The notes: generated by a model not told the origin, from the letters alone. A stretch of 64,000 bases of DNA from Verrucomicrobiales bacterium (GCA_002721895.1 PBLV01000057.1:97632-161631), one strand, 5' to 3'; positions 1 through 9,822 are shown, counted from the first letter of the stretch. Program-made: numbers and translations.

Positions 1-1287
1 AAGGAGGCGAATGAAAAGAAACTGAAGGCCGCACCGCTGAAGGATTACGGTCGGGTTGTGCAGTTGATGGACCTGCGCGAACGCATCGTGCGCGAGCGCG
101 CCAAGCTGAAGGATCCCAAGGAAGCCAAGAACCACGACAAGATTCGCAAAAACATTGAGAAGTTGGAAAAGGACGACGCGAAGCGCACCGATGAAATCAA
201 AAAACGCAAGTTGGCGATGGACGCACCGGAAGTGGTCGAGTACCGCCGCGTGCGCGCCGCGATCCAGAAATTCGATGCGGCATGGAAGGATGTGTTTCTC
301 TTTGACGCCTTTGTGGATCAGGCCGATGCGAAGATGATCGTGGATGCGCGCCCACCCAAGGAAGGCGTGGTGGTGAAGCCCGGCGAACAGGCGCCCAAGG
401 GCGAGCCGGTGCCGCGGCAGTTTCCCGTGGTGCTGGCCGGCAACCAGCAAAAGCCGCTGGGAGAAGTGACCCGCCAGAGCGGCCGGCTGGAATTGGCGGA
501 GTGGTTGACTGACGGCCAGCACCCGATCACCGCCCGGTTGATGGTGAATCGCGTTTGGTATTATCTTCTGGGAGAAGGCCTTACGCCTTCGCTCTCCAAC
601 CTGGGCCACAGCGGCCAGCCGCCGACGCATCCGTTATTGCTCGATTTTCTGAGCGATGAATTTGTGCGTAGTGGTTGGTCGATGAAGCGATTAATTCGGT
701 CGATCGTTTTATCGGCAACTTATCAGCAGAGTTCCGAGATTCAGGTAAATGCCGATGAACTGGATCAGCGCCTAAAACTGTTTGGAGTGGCGCGGGTGAA
801 GCGGCTGGAGGTGGAATCAATTTGGCGCACGCTCAACACAATCGAGTACAATCCGGAAGGCAAAGAGCAGCACCGGCCGCCGCCCTTTGATATGGTTCGC
901 GAATTGGAGGGCCTGTTTGATGGCGCGGACAACAGTCTGATTGTGCCGCGGCGCGCCGCTTCCATCAGCAGTTTGCAGGCGCTCTTTTTTCTCAACAGTC
1001 CGCACATCAAAGCTAGCGCAGAGAAGATCGCTATCCGCCTGCACAACACCCAAAAGTTGACTGATGATACTGCGCGCATTAGGCAGGCGTACCGGTGGTT
1101 TTACAGCCGCGAGGCCACCCGCAACGAGCTGGAGGCGGGCCAAGCGTTTCTCAAGGAATGGCCGGTGAATGCCGGCAAGCTCCAACCCAACCGCAACAAG
1201 AACGCACCCGAACCGGCGGTGTTGGCCCGATGGCAGGCCTATCTGCAGGCGCTGATGGCCACCAATGAATTTCTGTTCATCCACTAA
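1..1287 (+). CDS. DUF1549/DUF1553 family protein, 3' part (5' end outside window)
   Basis: The reading frame is open from base 1, so this is the C-terminal part of a longer protein. The first visible part is Lys/Glu-rich and probably coiled coil. Then comes a typical DUF1553 block: a LAEWLTDGQHP segment, an ARLMVNRVWYYLLGEG segment, and the RSGWSMKRLIRSIVLSATYQ stretch. It ends with the usual LMATNEFLFIH tail. In Planctomycetota and Verrucomicrobiota such proteins usually begin with a c-type heme domain and DUF1549 and are exported; those parts are not visible here. The stop lies 2 nt before the DUF1501 start, the standard two-gene arrangement. Biochemical function of the family is unknown. 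A GTG at 58 is only an internal codon. Confidence 0.9.
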   Translation, partial: KEANEKKLKAAPLKDYGRVVQLMDLRERIVRERAKLKDPKEAKNHDKIRKNIEKLEKDDAKRTDEIKKRKLAMDAPEVVEYRRVRAAIQKFDAAWKDVFLFDAFVDQADAKMIVDARPPKEGVVVKPGEQAPKGEPVPRQFPVVLAGNQQKPLGEVTRQSGRLELAEWLTDGQHPITARLMVNRVWYYLLGEGLTPSLSNLGHSGQPPTHPLLLDFLSDEFVRSGWSMKRLIRSIVLSATYQQSSEIQVNADELDQRLKLFGVARVKRLEVESIWRTLNTIEYNPEGKEQHRPPPFDMVRELEGLFDGADNSLIVPRRAASISSLQALFFLNSPHIKASAEKIAIRLHNTQKLTDDTARIRQAYRWFYSREATRNELEAGQAFLKEWPVNAGKLQPNRNKNAPEPAVLARWQAYLQALMATNEFLFIH

Positions 1288-1289
1288 TC

Positions 1290-2687
1290 ATGCAATCTGC
1301 TGAAACACTCATCACCCGGCGCACCGCCCTAGGCCATGCGGTCAATGGCGTGGGCGCGTTGACGCTGACGTCGCTGTTGCAAAACGATCTCGTTGCCAAG
1401 CCGGGCATTGATGCGCGCGCCGCGCAGTTTGCGCCGCGGGCCAAGCGGGTGATCTATCTCTGGATGAGCGGCGGTCCGTCGCAGATTGATACCTTCGATC
1501 CCAAGCCGGACATCAATAAGTTGGCCAAGGAAAAGCCCAACGTGACTGAGGCGCCGTTTCAATTTCGTGAACACGGCCAAAGCGGCACGGTGGTGAGCGA
1601 ATTGTTGCCGCATATTTCGCGGCACGTGGACGACCTCTGCGTCATTCGCTCCATGCAGGGTGACACCAACACCCACGAGCACGCGCAGACCTTTACTTTT
1701 ACCGGCGTGGCCCAAAACAAATCACCCGTGCCCACGCTGGGCAACTGGGTGGTGTACGGCCTCGGTTGCGAGAGTAAAAACCTGCCTGCGCTCGTGTCGC
1801 TCGGTGAGATGAATCCGTCCCCAGCCGAGCCGTATTTTCTGCCGGCCTGGACTGCCGGCGTGATGTTGCGCAACAAGGACAAGCAAAAGCCGGGCGCGGA
1901 GGAGCCGGTGGTGCCCAATCTCAACAACGCATGGCTGACGCGCGAACAGCAGCAGCGGCAGCTGGATTTGATTCAGCGCCTAAATCGGTCGCATCTGCAG
2001 GGCCGCACGACGGATGACCGGCTTAATGCACGGATCGAGAGTTTTGAACGCGCGTTTCGCATGCAGGTGGAGGCGACGGATGCCTTTGATATTTCCGGCG
2101 AATCCGAGGCCACGAAGGCCGCCTACGGTTTGGCGCAGGCGGAAACGGCTGAGTACGCCGAGCGCTGCATGATTGCCCGGCGATTGGCCGAGCGCGATGT
2201 GCGCTTTATCGTGGTGCCCTTCAGCCGGCCGCCCAAGAGCCAGGCCTTGGCACGGACGTTTGGCTGGGATTCGCATGAGCAAAACAACGAACTCACGCCA
2301 ATCCTCTGCAAGCGCCACGATCAACCCATCGCCGCGCTCCTCGCCGATCTCAAGCAGCGCGGCATGCTCGAAGACACGCTGGTGGTATGGGGCGGTGAGT
2401 TTGGCCGCACCGCCGGTTCGCGTGTGGGCAAGCGCGGCCGCGAACACAACTGCAATGGCTACACCATGTTCCTCGCCGGCGGCGGGGTGAAAGGCGGCTA
2501 CACCCACGGCGAAACCGGCCCTACGGCCAACGGCGTGGTGCGCGACAAGGTGCACGTGCATGATCTTAACGCCACCATCCTGCATTTGCTGGGGCTGGAT
2601 CACGAAAAGCTCACCTACCGCGCCGGCGGCAAAGACGTGCGCCTCACCGACGTCTACGGCAACGTGATCAAAGAACTGTTTGCGTAG
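1290..2687 (+). CDS. DUF1501 family protein with Tat signal
   Basis: 465 aa. The N-terminus has a twin-arginine-like leader (ITRRTALGHAV then a hydrophobic stretch), implying export of a folded protein. The body is the alkaline-phosphatase-fold DUF1501 family, with the early WMSGGPSQIDTFDPKP motif, a central RDVRFIVVPF strand, the late VVWGGEFGRTAGS motif, and a C-terminal HDLNATILHLLGLDH segment. These regions correspond to the metal-binding positions of phosphatase/sulfatase-like folds. It is translated 2 nt after the upstream DUF1553 protein, so the two are almost certainly co-expressed partners. Substrate is unknown. It ends 20 nt from the convergent zinc-ribbon gene. Confidence 0.93.
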   Translation: MQSAETLITRRTALGHAVNGVGALTLTSLLQNDLVAKPGIDARAAQFAPRAKRVIYLWMSGGPSQIDTFDPKPDINKLAKEKPNVTEAPFQFREHGQSGTVVSELLPHISRHVDDLCVIRSMQGDTNTHEHAQTFTFTGVAQNKSPVPTLGNWVVYGLGCESKNLPALVSLGEMNPSPAEPYFLPAWTAGVMLRNKDKQKPGAEEPVVPNLNNAWLTREQQQRQLDLIQRLNRSHLQGRTTDDRLNARIESFERAFRMQVEATDAFDISGESEATKAAYGLAQAETAEYAERCMIARRLAERDVRFIVVPFSRPPKSQALARTFGWDSHEQNNELTPILCKRHDQPIAALLADLKQRGMLEDTLVVWGGEFGRTAGSRVGKRGREHNCNGYTMFLAGGGVKGGYTHGETGPTANGVVRDKVHVHDLNATILHLLGLDHEKLTYRAGGKDVRLTDVYGNVIKELFA

Positions 2688-2707
2688 TGCGAATGTAATT
2701 CCGGTAC

Positions 2708-3508
2708 TCAACGAACGCCCCCGATGGGGCCGAGGAAAGTGTAGTTGCGCGCGTCCGGATCGATGACAAGGACGCGAAAATCCCAGGTCTTACCCGGGTC
2801 GAGAAACGCCTTGTAGTCCTGCACAACACCCAAAGGCTGGCCTTGGGCATCCTGAATCTGAAACTTCACGGTCACTTCAAAATACGGATCGGTAGCGGAG
2901 TTGTTTTTAACAGAGCCGCTGATGTAATAGAACGTGCCTTCCTCCTTTAACACCGGCTGTTTGGAGAACGCCAAGCGGGGAGCGCCTGTTTCGGGTGGTG
3001 GCGCGGCAGGTACTGGGTTGCCATCCGGGGTGGTGGCGTTGGAATCCGTCGCAGACGACGAGGGAATAGCCGTGCCTCCGGAATAAGTTCCAGCACTTGC
3101 GAGCCCGATGGTTACCTTGAAAGCATGCTGCACGCGGGGGTCGAGCTGGTTCCAGCGCAATGTGAAATAAGTCAGCTGCAAAACCATCAATCCAATCGCA
3201 CCCCAACGCACCCAGTTGATGGGACGAGGAATTCGGTAGCCGCAGTGGATGCAAAGCAGATCGTCGGCCTCAATTTCCTCCCGGCAGGCGGGACAGGACA
3301 TATTTTGAGGCTGGGCCGGCTCAGCATCTGGTGGTGGCTTCGGTGCGCTGACGGGAGCAGTCACCAGAGCCACAGTGGCGGCGGGCTGAAGAACCGTCAC
3401 CGCTTTGCAATGCGGACACGCCACCTCCGTGCCCGCCATGTGGGCGGGAAACTTCAGTTTGTTGCCGCAGTGCTTGCAGTTGCCACGCAACTTTGTTTCG
3501 TCGGACAT
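2708..3508 (-). CDS. Double zinc-ribbon single-pass membrane protein
   Basis: 266 aa from the ATG at 3508, which follows a GGGAGG ribosome site. The open frame extends upstream through the antisense of tRNA-Ser, which is not coding. Two zinc ribbons are visible: CKHC (11-14) with CPHC (31-34), and CPAC (72-75) with CIHC (86-89), separated by a Pro/Ala linker. A membrane helix lies at about 100-118. The C-terminal domain (about 190-266) has an NNSATDPYFEVTVKF pattern followed by DPGKTWDFRVLV, resembling FxLYD-type beta-sandwich domains. Probably a membrane-anchored accessory or sensor protein; no enzymatic motif is seen. The FxLYD assignment is by pattern only. Confidence 0.8.
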   Translation of the reverse strand: MSDETKLRGNCKHCGNKLKFPAHMAGTEVACPHCKAVTVLQPAATVALVTAPVSAPKPPPDAEPAQPQNMSCPACREEIEADDLLCIHCGYRIPRPINWVRWGAIGLMVLQLTYFTLRWNQLDPRVQHAFKVTIGLASAGTYSGGTAIPSSSATDSNATTPDGNPVPAAPPPETGAPRLAFSKQPVLKEEGTFYYISGSVKNNSATDPYFEVTVKFQIQDAQGQPLGVVQDYKAFLDPGKTWDFRVLVIDPDARNYTFLGPIGGVR

Positions 3509-3602
3509 CCCTCCCGCAATGAAACGCAGGTTCCGGAACGATTCAAGGGTGAACCGGGAAAATCGTTGCCCCCGACGCGGTTCTTTCCCACACTGCCCGT
3601 AC

Positions 3603-3692
3603 GGAGAGATGGCCGAGTGGCTTAAGGCGCACGCTTGGAAAGCGTGTGTAGGGTAAAACCTACCGGGGGTTCGAATCCCTCTCTCTCCGCCA
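3603..3692 (+). tRNA. tRNA-Ser (GGA)
   Basis: A 90-nt cloverleaf with a 7-bp acceptor stem (GGAGAGA pairing with TCTCTCC), discriminator G and encoded CCA (3690-3692). The anticodon stem CACGC/GCGTG encloses the loop TTGGAAA, giving anticodon GGA, which reads UCC/UCU. A long variable arm and a GGTTCGAATCC T-arm confirm the serine class II shape. Confidence 0.97.
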
Positions 3693-3852
3693 TTTTTCTC
3701 GAGTGTGACGGTAATAATCTGCCGTTGTACTGGTGGGTTTCTCGAGTTCTTCACCTTGCCCCTTCCAGTCCGCTGATTTCCACGGCATTAAGGATTCCCG
3801 TTTATGTTAAAAAATAGTTCCCTATTTCCAAGGCCGACGGGTAAAATGACGC

Positions 3853-5376
3853 ATGCTCTCCAAGGTTCGAGCCGCCGCTTTGTCGGGCATCGAGGCCGTG
3901 CCGGTTGAGGTTGAAGTCAACAACGGCCACGGCGACACTGGCACGGTAATCGTGGGCCTGCCGGATGCCGCAGTGCGCGAATCACGCGACCGGGTAGGCA
4001 CCGCCCTCACCAACAGCGGTTATCGCTTCGCCTTGGGCTGGACCACCATCAACCTCGCCCCGGCGGACCTTAAAAAAGAGGGCCCCAGCTTCGATCTCCC
4101 CATCGCCGTCGGCATGCTCGCCGCCAGTGAGCAGATTGAGTCCAATTGCTTGGGCGATTACGTGTTGCTGGGCGAACTGGCCCTATCCGGCGCCGTGCGA
4201 CCGGTCAAAGGTGCGTTGCCCGTGGCTCTTGCCGCCAAGGCCGATGGATGCCGCGGCATCCTCCTGCCCGCCGATAACGCGCCCGAGGCCGCAGTCGTAG
4301 AGGAACTGGAAGTCATCCCAATTCGAAATCTGCGCGAAGCCGCCGCCTTCCTTGAGGGCAACCAAGTCATTGCGCCATTGCGGATCGATACCAGTTCCCT
4401 CTTCGACACCCGAACCAATGGGGAACTGGACATGGCCGATGTAAAAGGGCAAGACAGCGTCAAGCGGGCGCTGGAAATCTCCGCCGCTGGCGGCCACAAC
4501 CTCCTGCTTATTGGCCCACCCGGCACGGGCAAAAGCATGCTCGCCAAGCGTTTCGCCACCATCCTGCCACCACTAACACTGGGCGAAGCATTGGAAACCA
4601 CCAAGATTCACAGCGTGGCGGGGCTACTCGACGGCAGACAGGCACTCGTCACCCAGCGCCCCTTCCGCGCCCCGCACCATACCGCCAGCGACGCCGGTCT
4701 GCTCGGCGGCAACATCAACCCCTCTCCCGGCGAAATCTCCCTTTCCCACAACGGCGTCCTTTTTCTCGACGAACTGCCTGAATTTAAACGCAGTGTGCTG
4801 GAAACCATGCGCCAGCCCCTTGAGGAAGGCCAAGTAACTATTTCACGGGCCGCGGGAACAGTCACCTTTCCTTCACGGTTCATGCTCGTGGCCGCCATGA
4901 ACCCAACCCCCGATGGCAAGATGCCTGCCGAGAGCCGCAGTGGGCCGCGCGAAATCCAGAATTATCTTGGGAGGATTTCCGGCCCGTTGCTTGATCGCAT
5001 TGACCTTCACATTGAGGTGCCCCCGGTCGATTTCCGCGAGATGACCGGCGAGGGCAATGGCGAATCATCGGAAGCCATTCGAGGACGGGTTGTGAAGGCC
5101 CGCCAGCATCAGCATGAACGTTTTCAAAAAACCGCCACCCCTTGCAACGCCCGCATGACCACGCGCGAGTTGAAAACCTACTGTGCACTCGCTGATCTCG
5201 ACAAGAACATGATCCGCCAAGCCACGGACGAACTTCAGCTCAGCGCCCGCGCCTATGACCGCATCCTGAAAACCGCCCGCACCATCGCCGACCTTGACGA
5301 TGCCCCCGCCATCCAAACCGCCCACCTCTCGGAGGCCATTCAATACCGCACCCTCGACCGCCAGTTGTGGGGTTGA
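3853..5376 (+). CDS. ComM/YifB-type Mg-chelatase-like AAA ATPase
   Basis: 507 aa, the usual length for YifB/ComM. The N-terminal ChlI-like domain (about 1-165) contains the family pattern GIEAVPVEVEV and VGLPDAAVRESRDRV. The AAA core carries Walker A IGPPGTGKSMLAKR and Walker B VLFLDELPEF with the following RSVLETMRQPLE. A C-terminal Mg-chelatase domain ends the protein. ComM is known to promote branch migration during natural transformation in some bacteria; whether it does so here is inference. It is followed 31 nt later by the ATP-grasp gene on the same strand. Confidence 0.95.
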   Translation: MLSKVRAAALSGIEAVPVEVEVNNGHGDTGTVIVGLPDAAVRESRDRVGTALTNSGYRFALGWTTINLAPADLKKEGPSFDLPIAVGMLAASEQIESNCLGDYVLLGELALSGAVRPVKGALPVALAAKADGCRGILLPADNAPEAAVVEELEVIPIRNLREAAAFLEGNQVIAPLRIDTSSLFDTRTNGELDMADVKGQDSVKRALEISAAGGHNLLLIGPPGTGKSMLAKRFATILPPLTLGEALETTKIHSVAGLLDGRQALVTQRPFRAPHHTASDAGLLGGNINPSPGEISLSHNGVLFLDELPEFKRSVLETMRQPLEEGQVTISRAAGTVTFPSRFMLVAAMNPTPDGKMPAESRSGPREIQNYLGRISGPLLDRIDLHIEVPPVDFREMTGEGNGESSEAIRGRVVKARQHQHERFQKTATPCNARMTTRELKTYCALADLDKNMIRQATDELQLSARAYDRILKTARTIADLDDAPAIQTAHLSEAIQYRTLDRQLWG

Positions 5377-5407
5377 ATCGGGAGATGCCGAAGCCCATAA
5401 TCGGGGC

Positions 5408-6769
5408 ATGACTGGACGAGTGATTGTTACCTTTGCGCGGGGCTGGCAGGCGTTGGTGGCCGTGCGCAGTCTGGGTCGGAGGGGGGTGGAAGTCATTGCA
5501 GAGGACCAATATGCGATGACCCCTGCGTCACTTTCCAAGTTTTGCGCGAAGCCGTTTCGTTATCCCGACCCATCTAATGAACCGGAGGCATTCCTTGATG
5601 CGCTGGAAGAGGTGGTAGTCAAAAACAAGCCGGATGATGGCCGGCCGTATGTGCTTATGCCGATCCACAAGGAAAGCTACCTGATCGCGCGTCATCGGGA
5701 TCGGTTTGAGCCGCACATCCAGCTGGCGTTGCCGGGGATTGAAGAGATTTTACAGGTGCACAACAAAGGCACACTGGCCGCTTATGCACAGGATCGAGGA
5801 CTGCCCACCCCCCACACCTGGCTGCCGGCCAGCGTGGAAGAGTTTCACGCGGGGCTGGACAAAATGGAGTTGCCGGCGTTTGTCAAAATCCGTGAGTCCG
5901 CCTCCGGCGTGGGCATCCGAAAAGTGGACACCGTTGAGGAACTGGAGAATACCTTTCTGGAATTCATCAATCATTTCGAACTGCGCGATGGGGATTTGCC
6001 GATCGTCCAGGGGTTGGTGCCAGGTGAGGACTATTGCGTGACGACATTGTTCAATCGTGGCCGACTGGAGGCCTGCATGACGTACCGCAACCTACGAGCC
6101 TACCCATCCGACCGTGGGGCAGGGGTCATGCGCGAAACTGTAAGTGCGCCCGCCATGGAGAAGATTGCCGCGAACACGCTGGGGCCACTTAACTGGCATG
6201 GAGTGGCGGAGCTGGATTTTCGTTGGGACGAGGAAGAAGCCACCACACCCAGCTTGATCGAGGTAAACCCGCGCTTCTGGGGCGGGTTGATTCAGGCTGT
6301 GGAATCAGGCTGGGATTATCCATGGCTGGTCTATCAACTGGCCGCGACGGGGACGGTGGAACTGGACGGAGAACGACGGACCGATGTAAAAACGGAGACA
6401 CCCGTTCTGGCACTGCTGGCCACTCTGCAGGAACTGTCCCATAGCGAACGCGGGAATGCGGCGCTCAAGGAAGGCTGGCAACTGGCCAAGGCGGAATTTC
6501 GTGACGGGTCAAAACGGGCGGGATTAAAAGCGCTGCTTGGCAGCTTGAAAACGGGCCTGAATCCGGTCGCCCGCCTGAAGGAGGTACAGCGCGTGTTGAG
6601 TGATCACAAGGACAATGTCTATGACGTCCTGTCGCGGGAAGATCCCGGCCCAGCATTGGGCATCTTTTTTCCGTTGGCGGTTTTCTTGAAGCACGGCCGG
6701 GTGAACTTGGAATTGATTACCGGCGAAGGCAGGCCGAACGAGGATGACGGAAGTAAAGGACAATCCTGA
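5408..6769 (+). CDS. ATP-grasp domain ligase
   Basis: 453 aa from the ATG at 5408; a longer open frame runs back into the ComM gene but lacks family character. The N-terminal Rossmann-like part (GRVIVTFARGWQALVAVRSL) is followed by an ATP-grasp fold with FVKIRESASGVGIRKV (the ATP-lysine strand and glycine-rich loop), VPGEDYCVTTLF, and the Mg-binding SLIEVNPRFWGGL. This resembles carbamoyl-phosphate-synthase-like and carnosine-synthase-like ATP-grasp enzymes that join a carboxylate to an amine. The substrate cannot be told. The gene overlaps the following amidotransferase by 26 nt, suggesting coupled expression and possibly one pathway. Confidence 0.85.
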   Translation: MTGRVIVTFARGWQALVAVRSLGRRGVEVIAEDQYAMTPASLSKFCAKPFRYPDPSNEPEAFLDALEEVVVKNKPDDGRPYVLMPIHKESYLIARHRDRFEPHIQLALPGIEEILQVHNKGTLAAYAQDRGLPTPHTWLPASVEEFHAGLDKMELPAFVKIRESASGVGIRKVDTVEELENTFLEFINHFELRDGDLPIVQGLVPGEDYCVTTLFNRGRLEACMTYRNLRAYPSDRGAGVMRETVSAPAMEKIAANTLGPLNWHGVAELDFRWDEEEATTPSLIEVNPRFWGGLIQAVESGWDYPWLVYQLAATGTVELDGERRTDVKTETPVLALLATLQELSHSERGNAALKEGWQLAKAEFRDGSKRAGLKALLGSLKTGLNPVARLKEVQRVLSDHKDNVYDVLSREDPGPALGIFFPLAVFLKHGRVNLELITGEGRPNEDDGSKGQS

Positions 6770-7616
6770 GCCACAGGATGGCCCGGGCGAAATGAAGGTC
6801 TCCATTGGCCGCCGTTGGTCACGGCGGGCGGCTATCGGCTCGGGTGTGGTGCTGGCTGGTTATCTGGTATTTCCGCTGGGCGTCCGTGTCTGGAAAAGAT
6901 TTTGGCTCCACTCGGATGCGCCGAGGATTGCATTTTCCCCGAATGACACTTGGTTGGAGAATCTTCATGTCAATGAGGCCTACCAAGTTTCGTTCACCTT
7001 GGCGCAGGGAGAACTGGTTGAAATCCAACCCCCTGACACCGGAGCCAACCGGTCGCGAATCGCAGCTTGGCTGGGCAACAACCGCATTGATGGAGTGCTT
7101 CTTGCCGGCGGCGGGGATGTGGGCCCGCGGCTTTATGGAGGTGATCCGAAAAAGGCCGCCGATGTAAACCGGGCGCGTGATGATTTTGAACTGGCGCTGA
7201 TCGAGGAAGCATCAAGCCACAACCTGCCAATCCTGGGAATCTGCCGCGGCTGCCAACTCTTAAACGTGGCCCGTGGAGGAACCTTGCGCGATCTGCGCAG
7301 CTCGCCGGATTTAAAGGCGAAACATTTCAACACGTCAGGGCACAAGGCGGACCTTGCAAAGGGAAGGCGGCTGGCGGCGATCATGGACACGAGACACTTG
7401 GACAAGGCGCAAAGCTACCATTATCAGGCCGTGGACCAGCTGGGAGATGGGTTGCGGGTTTCTGCAACCGGGCCGGGCGGCGTGGTGGAAGCCATTGAGG
7501 GCTCATCCGGGGCCTGGGTGATGGCGGTCCAGTGGCATCCTGAGTTATCAGTAAGCGACGCGCGACAGAACGCGCTTTTAAAGGCCTTTGTTGAAGCAGC
7601 CGCCAAGGAGCGGTGA
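6744..7616 (+). CDS. Class I glutamine amidotransferase-like (peptidase C26 / PuuD type), membrane-anchored or exported
   Basis: 290 aa. The catalytic Cys sits in ILGICRGCQLLN and the His/Glu pair in VQWHPELS, as in gamma-glutamyl-GABA hydrolases (PuuD, peptidase C26). The oxyanion region is VLLAGGGDVGPRLYGG. Unlike cytosolic PuuD, the N-terminus has RRWSRRAAIGSG followed by a hydrophobic stretch (about 30-50), so it is membrane-anchored or Tat-exported. The ATG at 6744 overlaps the ATP-grasp gene; an alternative ATG at 6792 would remove the overlap but keep the leader. Likely hydrolyses a gamma-glutamyl amide; a role in processing the product of its neighbour is inference. Confidence 0.87.
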   Translation: MTEVKDNPEPQDGPGEMKVSIGRRWSRRAAIGSGVVLAGYLVFPLGVRVWKRFWLHSDAPRIAFSPNDTWLENLHVNEAYQVSFTLAQGELVEIQPPDTGANRSRIAAWLGNNRIDGVLLAGGGDVGPRLYGGDPKKAADVNRARDDFELALIEEASSHNLPILGICRGCQLLNVARGGTLRDLRSSPDLKAKHFNTSGHKADLAKGRRLAAIMDTRHLDKAQSYHYQAVDQLGDGLRVSATGPGGVVEAIEGSSGAWVMAVQWHPELSVSDARQNALLKAFVEAAAKER

Positions 7617-7635
7617 TTTGCGGCGCGCTCCAGCT

Positions 7636-8736
7636 CTACAGCGCGAGTTCGGCGCACTCAATTTCCTGCGATTGAGCCACCGCTGGGCAGGTGACGGTGC
7701 CGCCCATGATATTGATGCCTGACTTCAACTCAGGCCGCGTCTCACACGCCCCCGCCAAGCCTCGGTCAGCAATCATTTCCACGAATGGGAAAGTGACATT
7801 GGCCAGCGCCTGCGTAGCCGTCCGGGCATAGGCCCCGGGCATGTTGGCCACGCAATAATGGGTGACACCCTCCTCCGTGTAGACCGGGTCATGGTGAGTG
7901 GTGGGCCGGCTGGTCTCGGCACACCCCCCCTGATCGATGGCAATATCCACGAACACGCTGCCGGGGCGCATGCATCGAAGCATCTCGCGGGTAATGAGCT
8001 TGGGAGCCTTGGCTCCAGGCACTAGGACGGCCCCGATCAAGAGATCCACGCGCGGCAGAATCTCCATGAGATGGGCATGGTCTGAATAGAGGGTATGCGC
8101 GGTATGAAGCGTGATGTCCAGAAACCGCATGCGCTCAACATCAACCTCCAGAATGGTAACATCCGCGCCAAGGCCCGTGGCCATGCGGGCGGCGTTTATA
8201 CCAGCCACCCCCCCGCCGAGTACCACCACGCGCCCGGGCAATACGCCGGGCACCCCCCCCAACAGAATGCCGCTGCCTCGCTGATGTTTGGCCAGGAAAT
8301 AGCCGCCCACCAAGACAGACATGCGGCCAGCAATCTCACTCATGGGCTCCAGCAGGGGAAGTCGCCCGTTGGCATCAATGGTCTCGAAGGCAATGGCGGT
8401 TGCCCCCGACTTCTGGAGGGCACAGGTCAGTTCGCGGTCAGGAGCCAGATGAAGGTAGGCAAACAGGAGTTGGCCAGGTCGCAACAGGCTTGCCTCAACG
8501 GCCTGAGGTTCTTTGACTTTGACGATCAATTCAGCCTGCTCAAAGAGCTCGGTGGCATGGGCGGCGATTTCAGCGCCAGCTTTGATGTAATCCGTGTCGT
8601 GGTAAAAACTGCCCGCGCCAGCCTGGGCCTCGATGATCACGCGGTGGCCGCGCTCGATGAGTTGATAGGCCCCAGAAGGCAACAGACCAACACGGTTTTC
8701 GTCGGCCTTAATTTCGCGAGGAACTCCAACGATCAT
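7636..8736 (-). CDS. ald: Alanine dehydrogenase
   Basis: 366 aa, normal family length. It has the N-terminal signature [20 protein letters not shown], the pyruvate/alanine-binding region LVKVKEP-like segment (IVKVKEPQ), the NAD-binding [17 protein letters not shown], and the conserved [16 protein letters not shown] and [15 protein letters not shown] blocks. It catalyses NAD-dependent reversible deamination of L-alanine to pyruvate and ammonia in the cytoplasm. Its ATG overlaps the stop of the upstream PAP2 gene (ATGA, 8733-8736), so the pair is translationally coupled. It ends 20 nt from the convergent amidotransferase gene. Confidence 0.96.
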   Translation of the reverse strand: MIVGVPREIKADENRVGLLPSGAYQLIERGHRVIIEAQAGAGSFYHDTDYIKAGAEIAAHATELFEQAELIVKVKEPQAVEASLLRPGQLLFAYLHLAPDRELTCALQKSGATAIAFETIDANGRLPLLEPMSEIAGRMSVLVGGYFLAKHQRGSGILLGGVPGVLPGRVVVLGGGVAGINAARMATGLGADVTILEVDVERMRFLDITLHTAHTLYSDHAHLMEILPRVDLLIGAVLVPGAKAPKLITREMLRCMRPGSVFVDIAIDQGGCAETSRPTTHHDPVYTEEGVTHYCVANMPGAYARTATQALANVTFPFVEMIADRGLAGACETRPELKSGINIMGGTVTCPAVAQSQEIECAELAL

Positions 8737-9704
8737 GACTGCGGAGCATGCGCGTCCTCCCGTTCACGCTGTGTGCCGAACAATAGGCCATCCTCGCCAT
8801 CCATGGGATCGTCCCGGTGAGTGCGCTCAAACCAGCGGGCTGCCCAGATGCCAGCGAGCGCAATGACCACCCCCCCCAACAGGTCCGCGAAGTAGTGGTA
8901 ACGCAGGTAAACCGTAGCCATCCAGAGCCCCAGCACGGGGGCAAGCAACATCCAGAAACGACGGCGGTAATGCCGCCAGTCGAAAGCCAACAGAAAAAAC
9001 GTCGCCCCAAAATGAATGCTCGGGAAGGCATCAAAACCGTTGGAATGATTCAGGACAAACGCGTTGCCCATCTCCCAGATCAACCCACCCTCGCGCTGCC
9101 CCATCCAGACAAACGGCCCATTCACCGGCAGTAGCAAATATCCAATATACCCCAATCCATAAAGAGTAAACATACCCACCGCACACTGGCGGAACAAGCG
9201 AAGGTTCGTGACATAGTAATGGCCCGGGCCAACCACCAGATAATAGAAGAAAAACAGGTAACAAATGGTGAAGGCATCCACCAGAAGCGCCGAGCCCGGC
9301 TGCTGCACGAAATCCAGTGCCCCATGAGTCAAGGATGCCTCAATGGAACGCAGGGTGGCTTGAGCGAAATCCAGTACAGCCTGCCCATACATGGCCGGCA
9401 CGGCCTGCTTGATGGCGGTATATGAACCCGTGGAAATGGCGCACAAGCCAAGGATGCGAATCCGGCAGCGCAGAGGCGTGGGTCGGTGTTGCCCCCAGCA
9501 AACAAGCGCAAAGGTACAGCCAAGGAGCGTCAGGTAGGTGATGCTGCTGGGGTGTAGCAGGCCGACGGTAGCAACAAGCTTGGCCGAGGCCATGATGAGA
9601 AATGCAAGAAAGACCCACTCGTGGGGCCAAGGCCGCAAATGCGCGGCCACCGCCGCCCATGCGCCTCGCACCACGCCCACCCGCGTTGAAGGGTTGCCGC
9701 TCAT
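8733..9704 (-). CDS. PAP2-superfamily membrane protein (inositol-phosphotransferase-like)
   Basis: About 323 aa from the ATG at 9704 (MSGNPSTRVG); an upstream start at 9734 is possible. Multiple membrane helices are present. PAP2 catalytic motifs are FDAFPSIHFG (the PSxH box) and LRYHYFADLLGG (the HxxxD box), arranged as in Aur1/inositol-phosphorylceramide-synthase-like PAP2_3 members. Expected to act on a lipid phosphate or transfer a phospho-head-group at the membrane. The exact substrate is unknown. It is translationally coupled to alanine dehydrogenase, with no obvious functional link. Confidence 0.82.
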   Translation of the reverse strand: MSGNPSTRVGVVRGAWAAVAAHLRPWPHEWVFLAFLIMASAKLVATVGLLHPSSITYLTLLGCTFALVCWGQHRPTPLRCRIRILGLCAISTGSYTAIKQAVPAMYGQAVLDFAQATLRSIEASLTHGALDFVQQPGSALLVDAFTICYLFFFYYLVVGPGHYYVTNLRLFRQCAVGMFTLYGLGYIGYLLLPVNGPFVWMGQREGGLIWEMGNAFVLNHSNGFDAFPSIHFGATFFLLAFDWRHYRRRFWMLLAPVLGLWMATVYLRYHYFADLLGGVVIALAGIWAARWFERTHRDDPMDGEDGLLFGTQREREDAHAPQS

Positions 9705-9822
9705 CCGAATTCCCGGCACGCGACGTGAACACACGCGTCACGCCAACATGACGCCGGGGTTAAGACAGTGTCAACCTTGTATGAAAAAAAGGCGATGAAA
9801 TCAAGCCGTTTCCCCGCAGCCC

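Noticed and set aside
3509..3754. N-terminal extension of the zinc-ribbon ORF containing a GERGIRTPG-like peptide
   Set aside because: This is the antisense translation of the tRNA-Ser gene, a well-known false coding signal; the real start has its own ribosome site at 3508.
8095..8820. Plus-strand ORF over the alanine dehydrogenase gene
   Set aside because: Alanine dehydrogenase is complete and conserved on the opposite strand.
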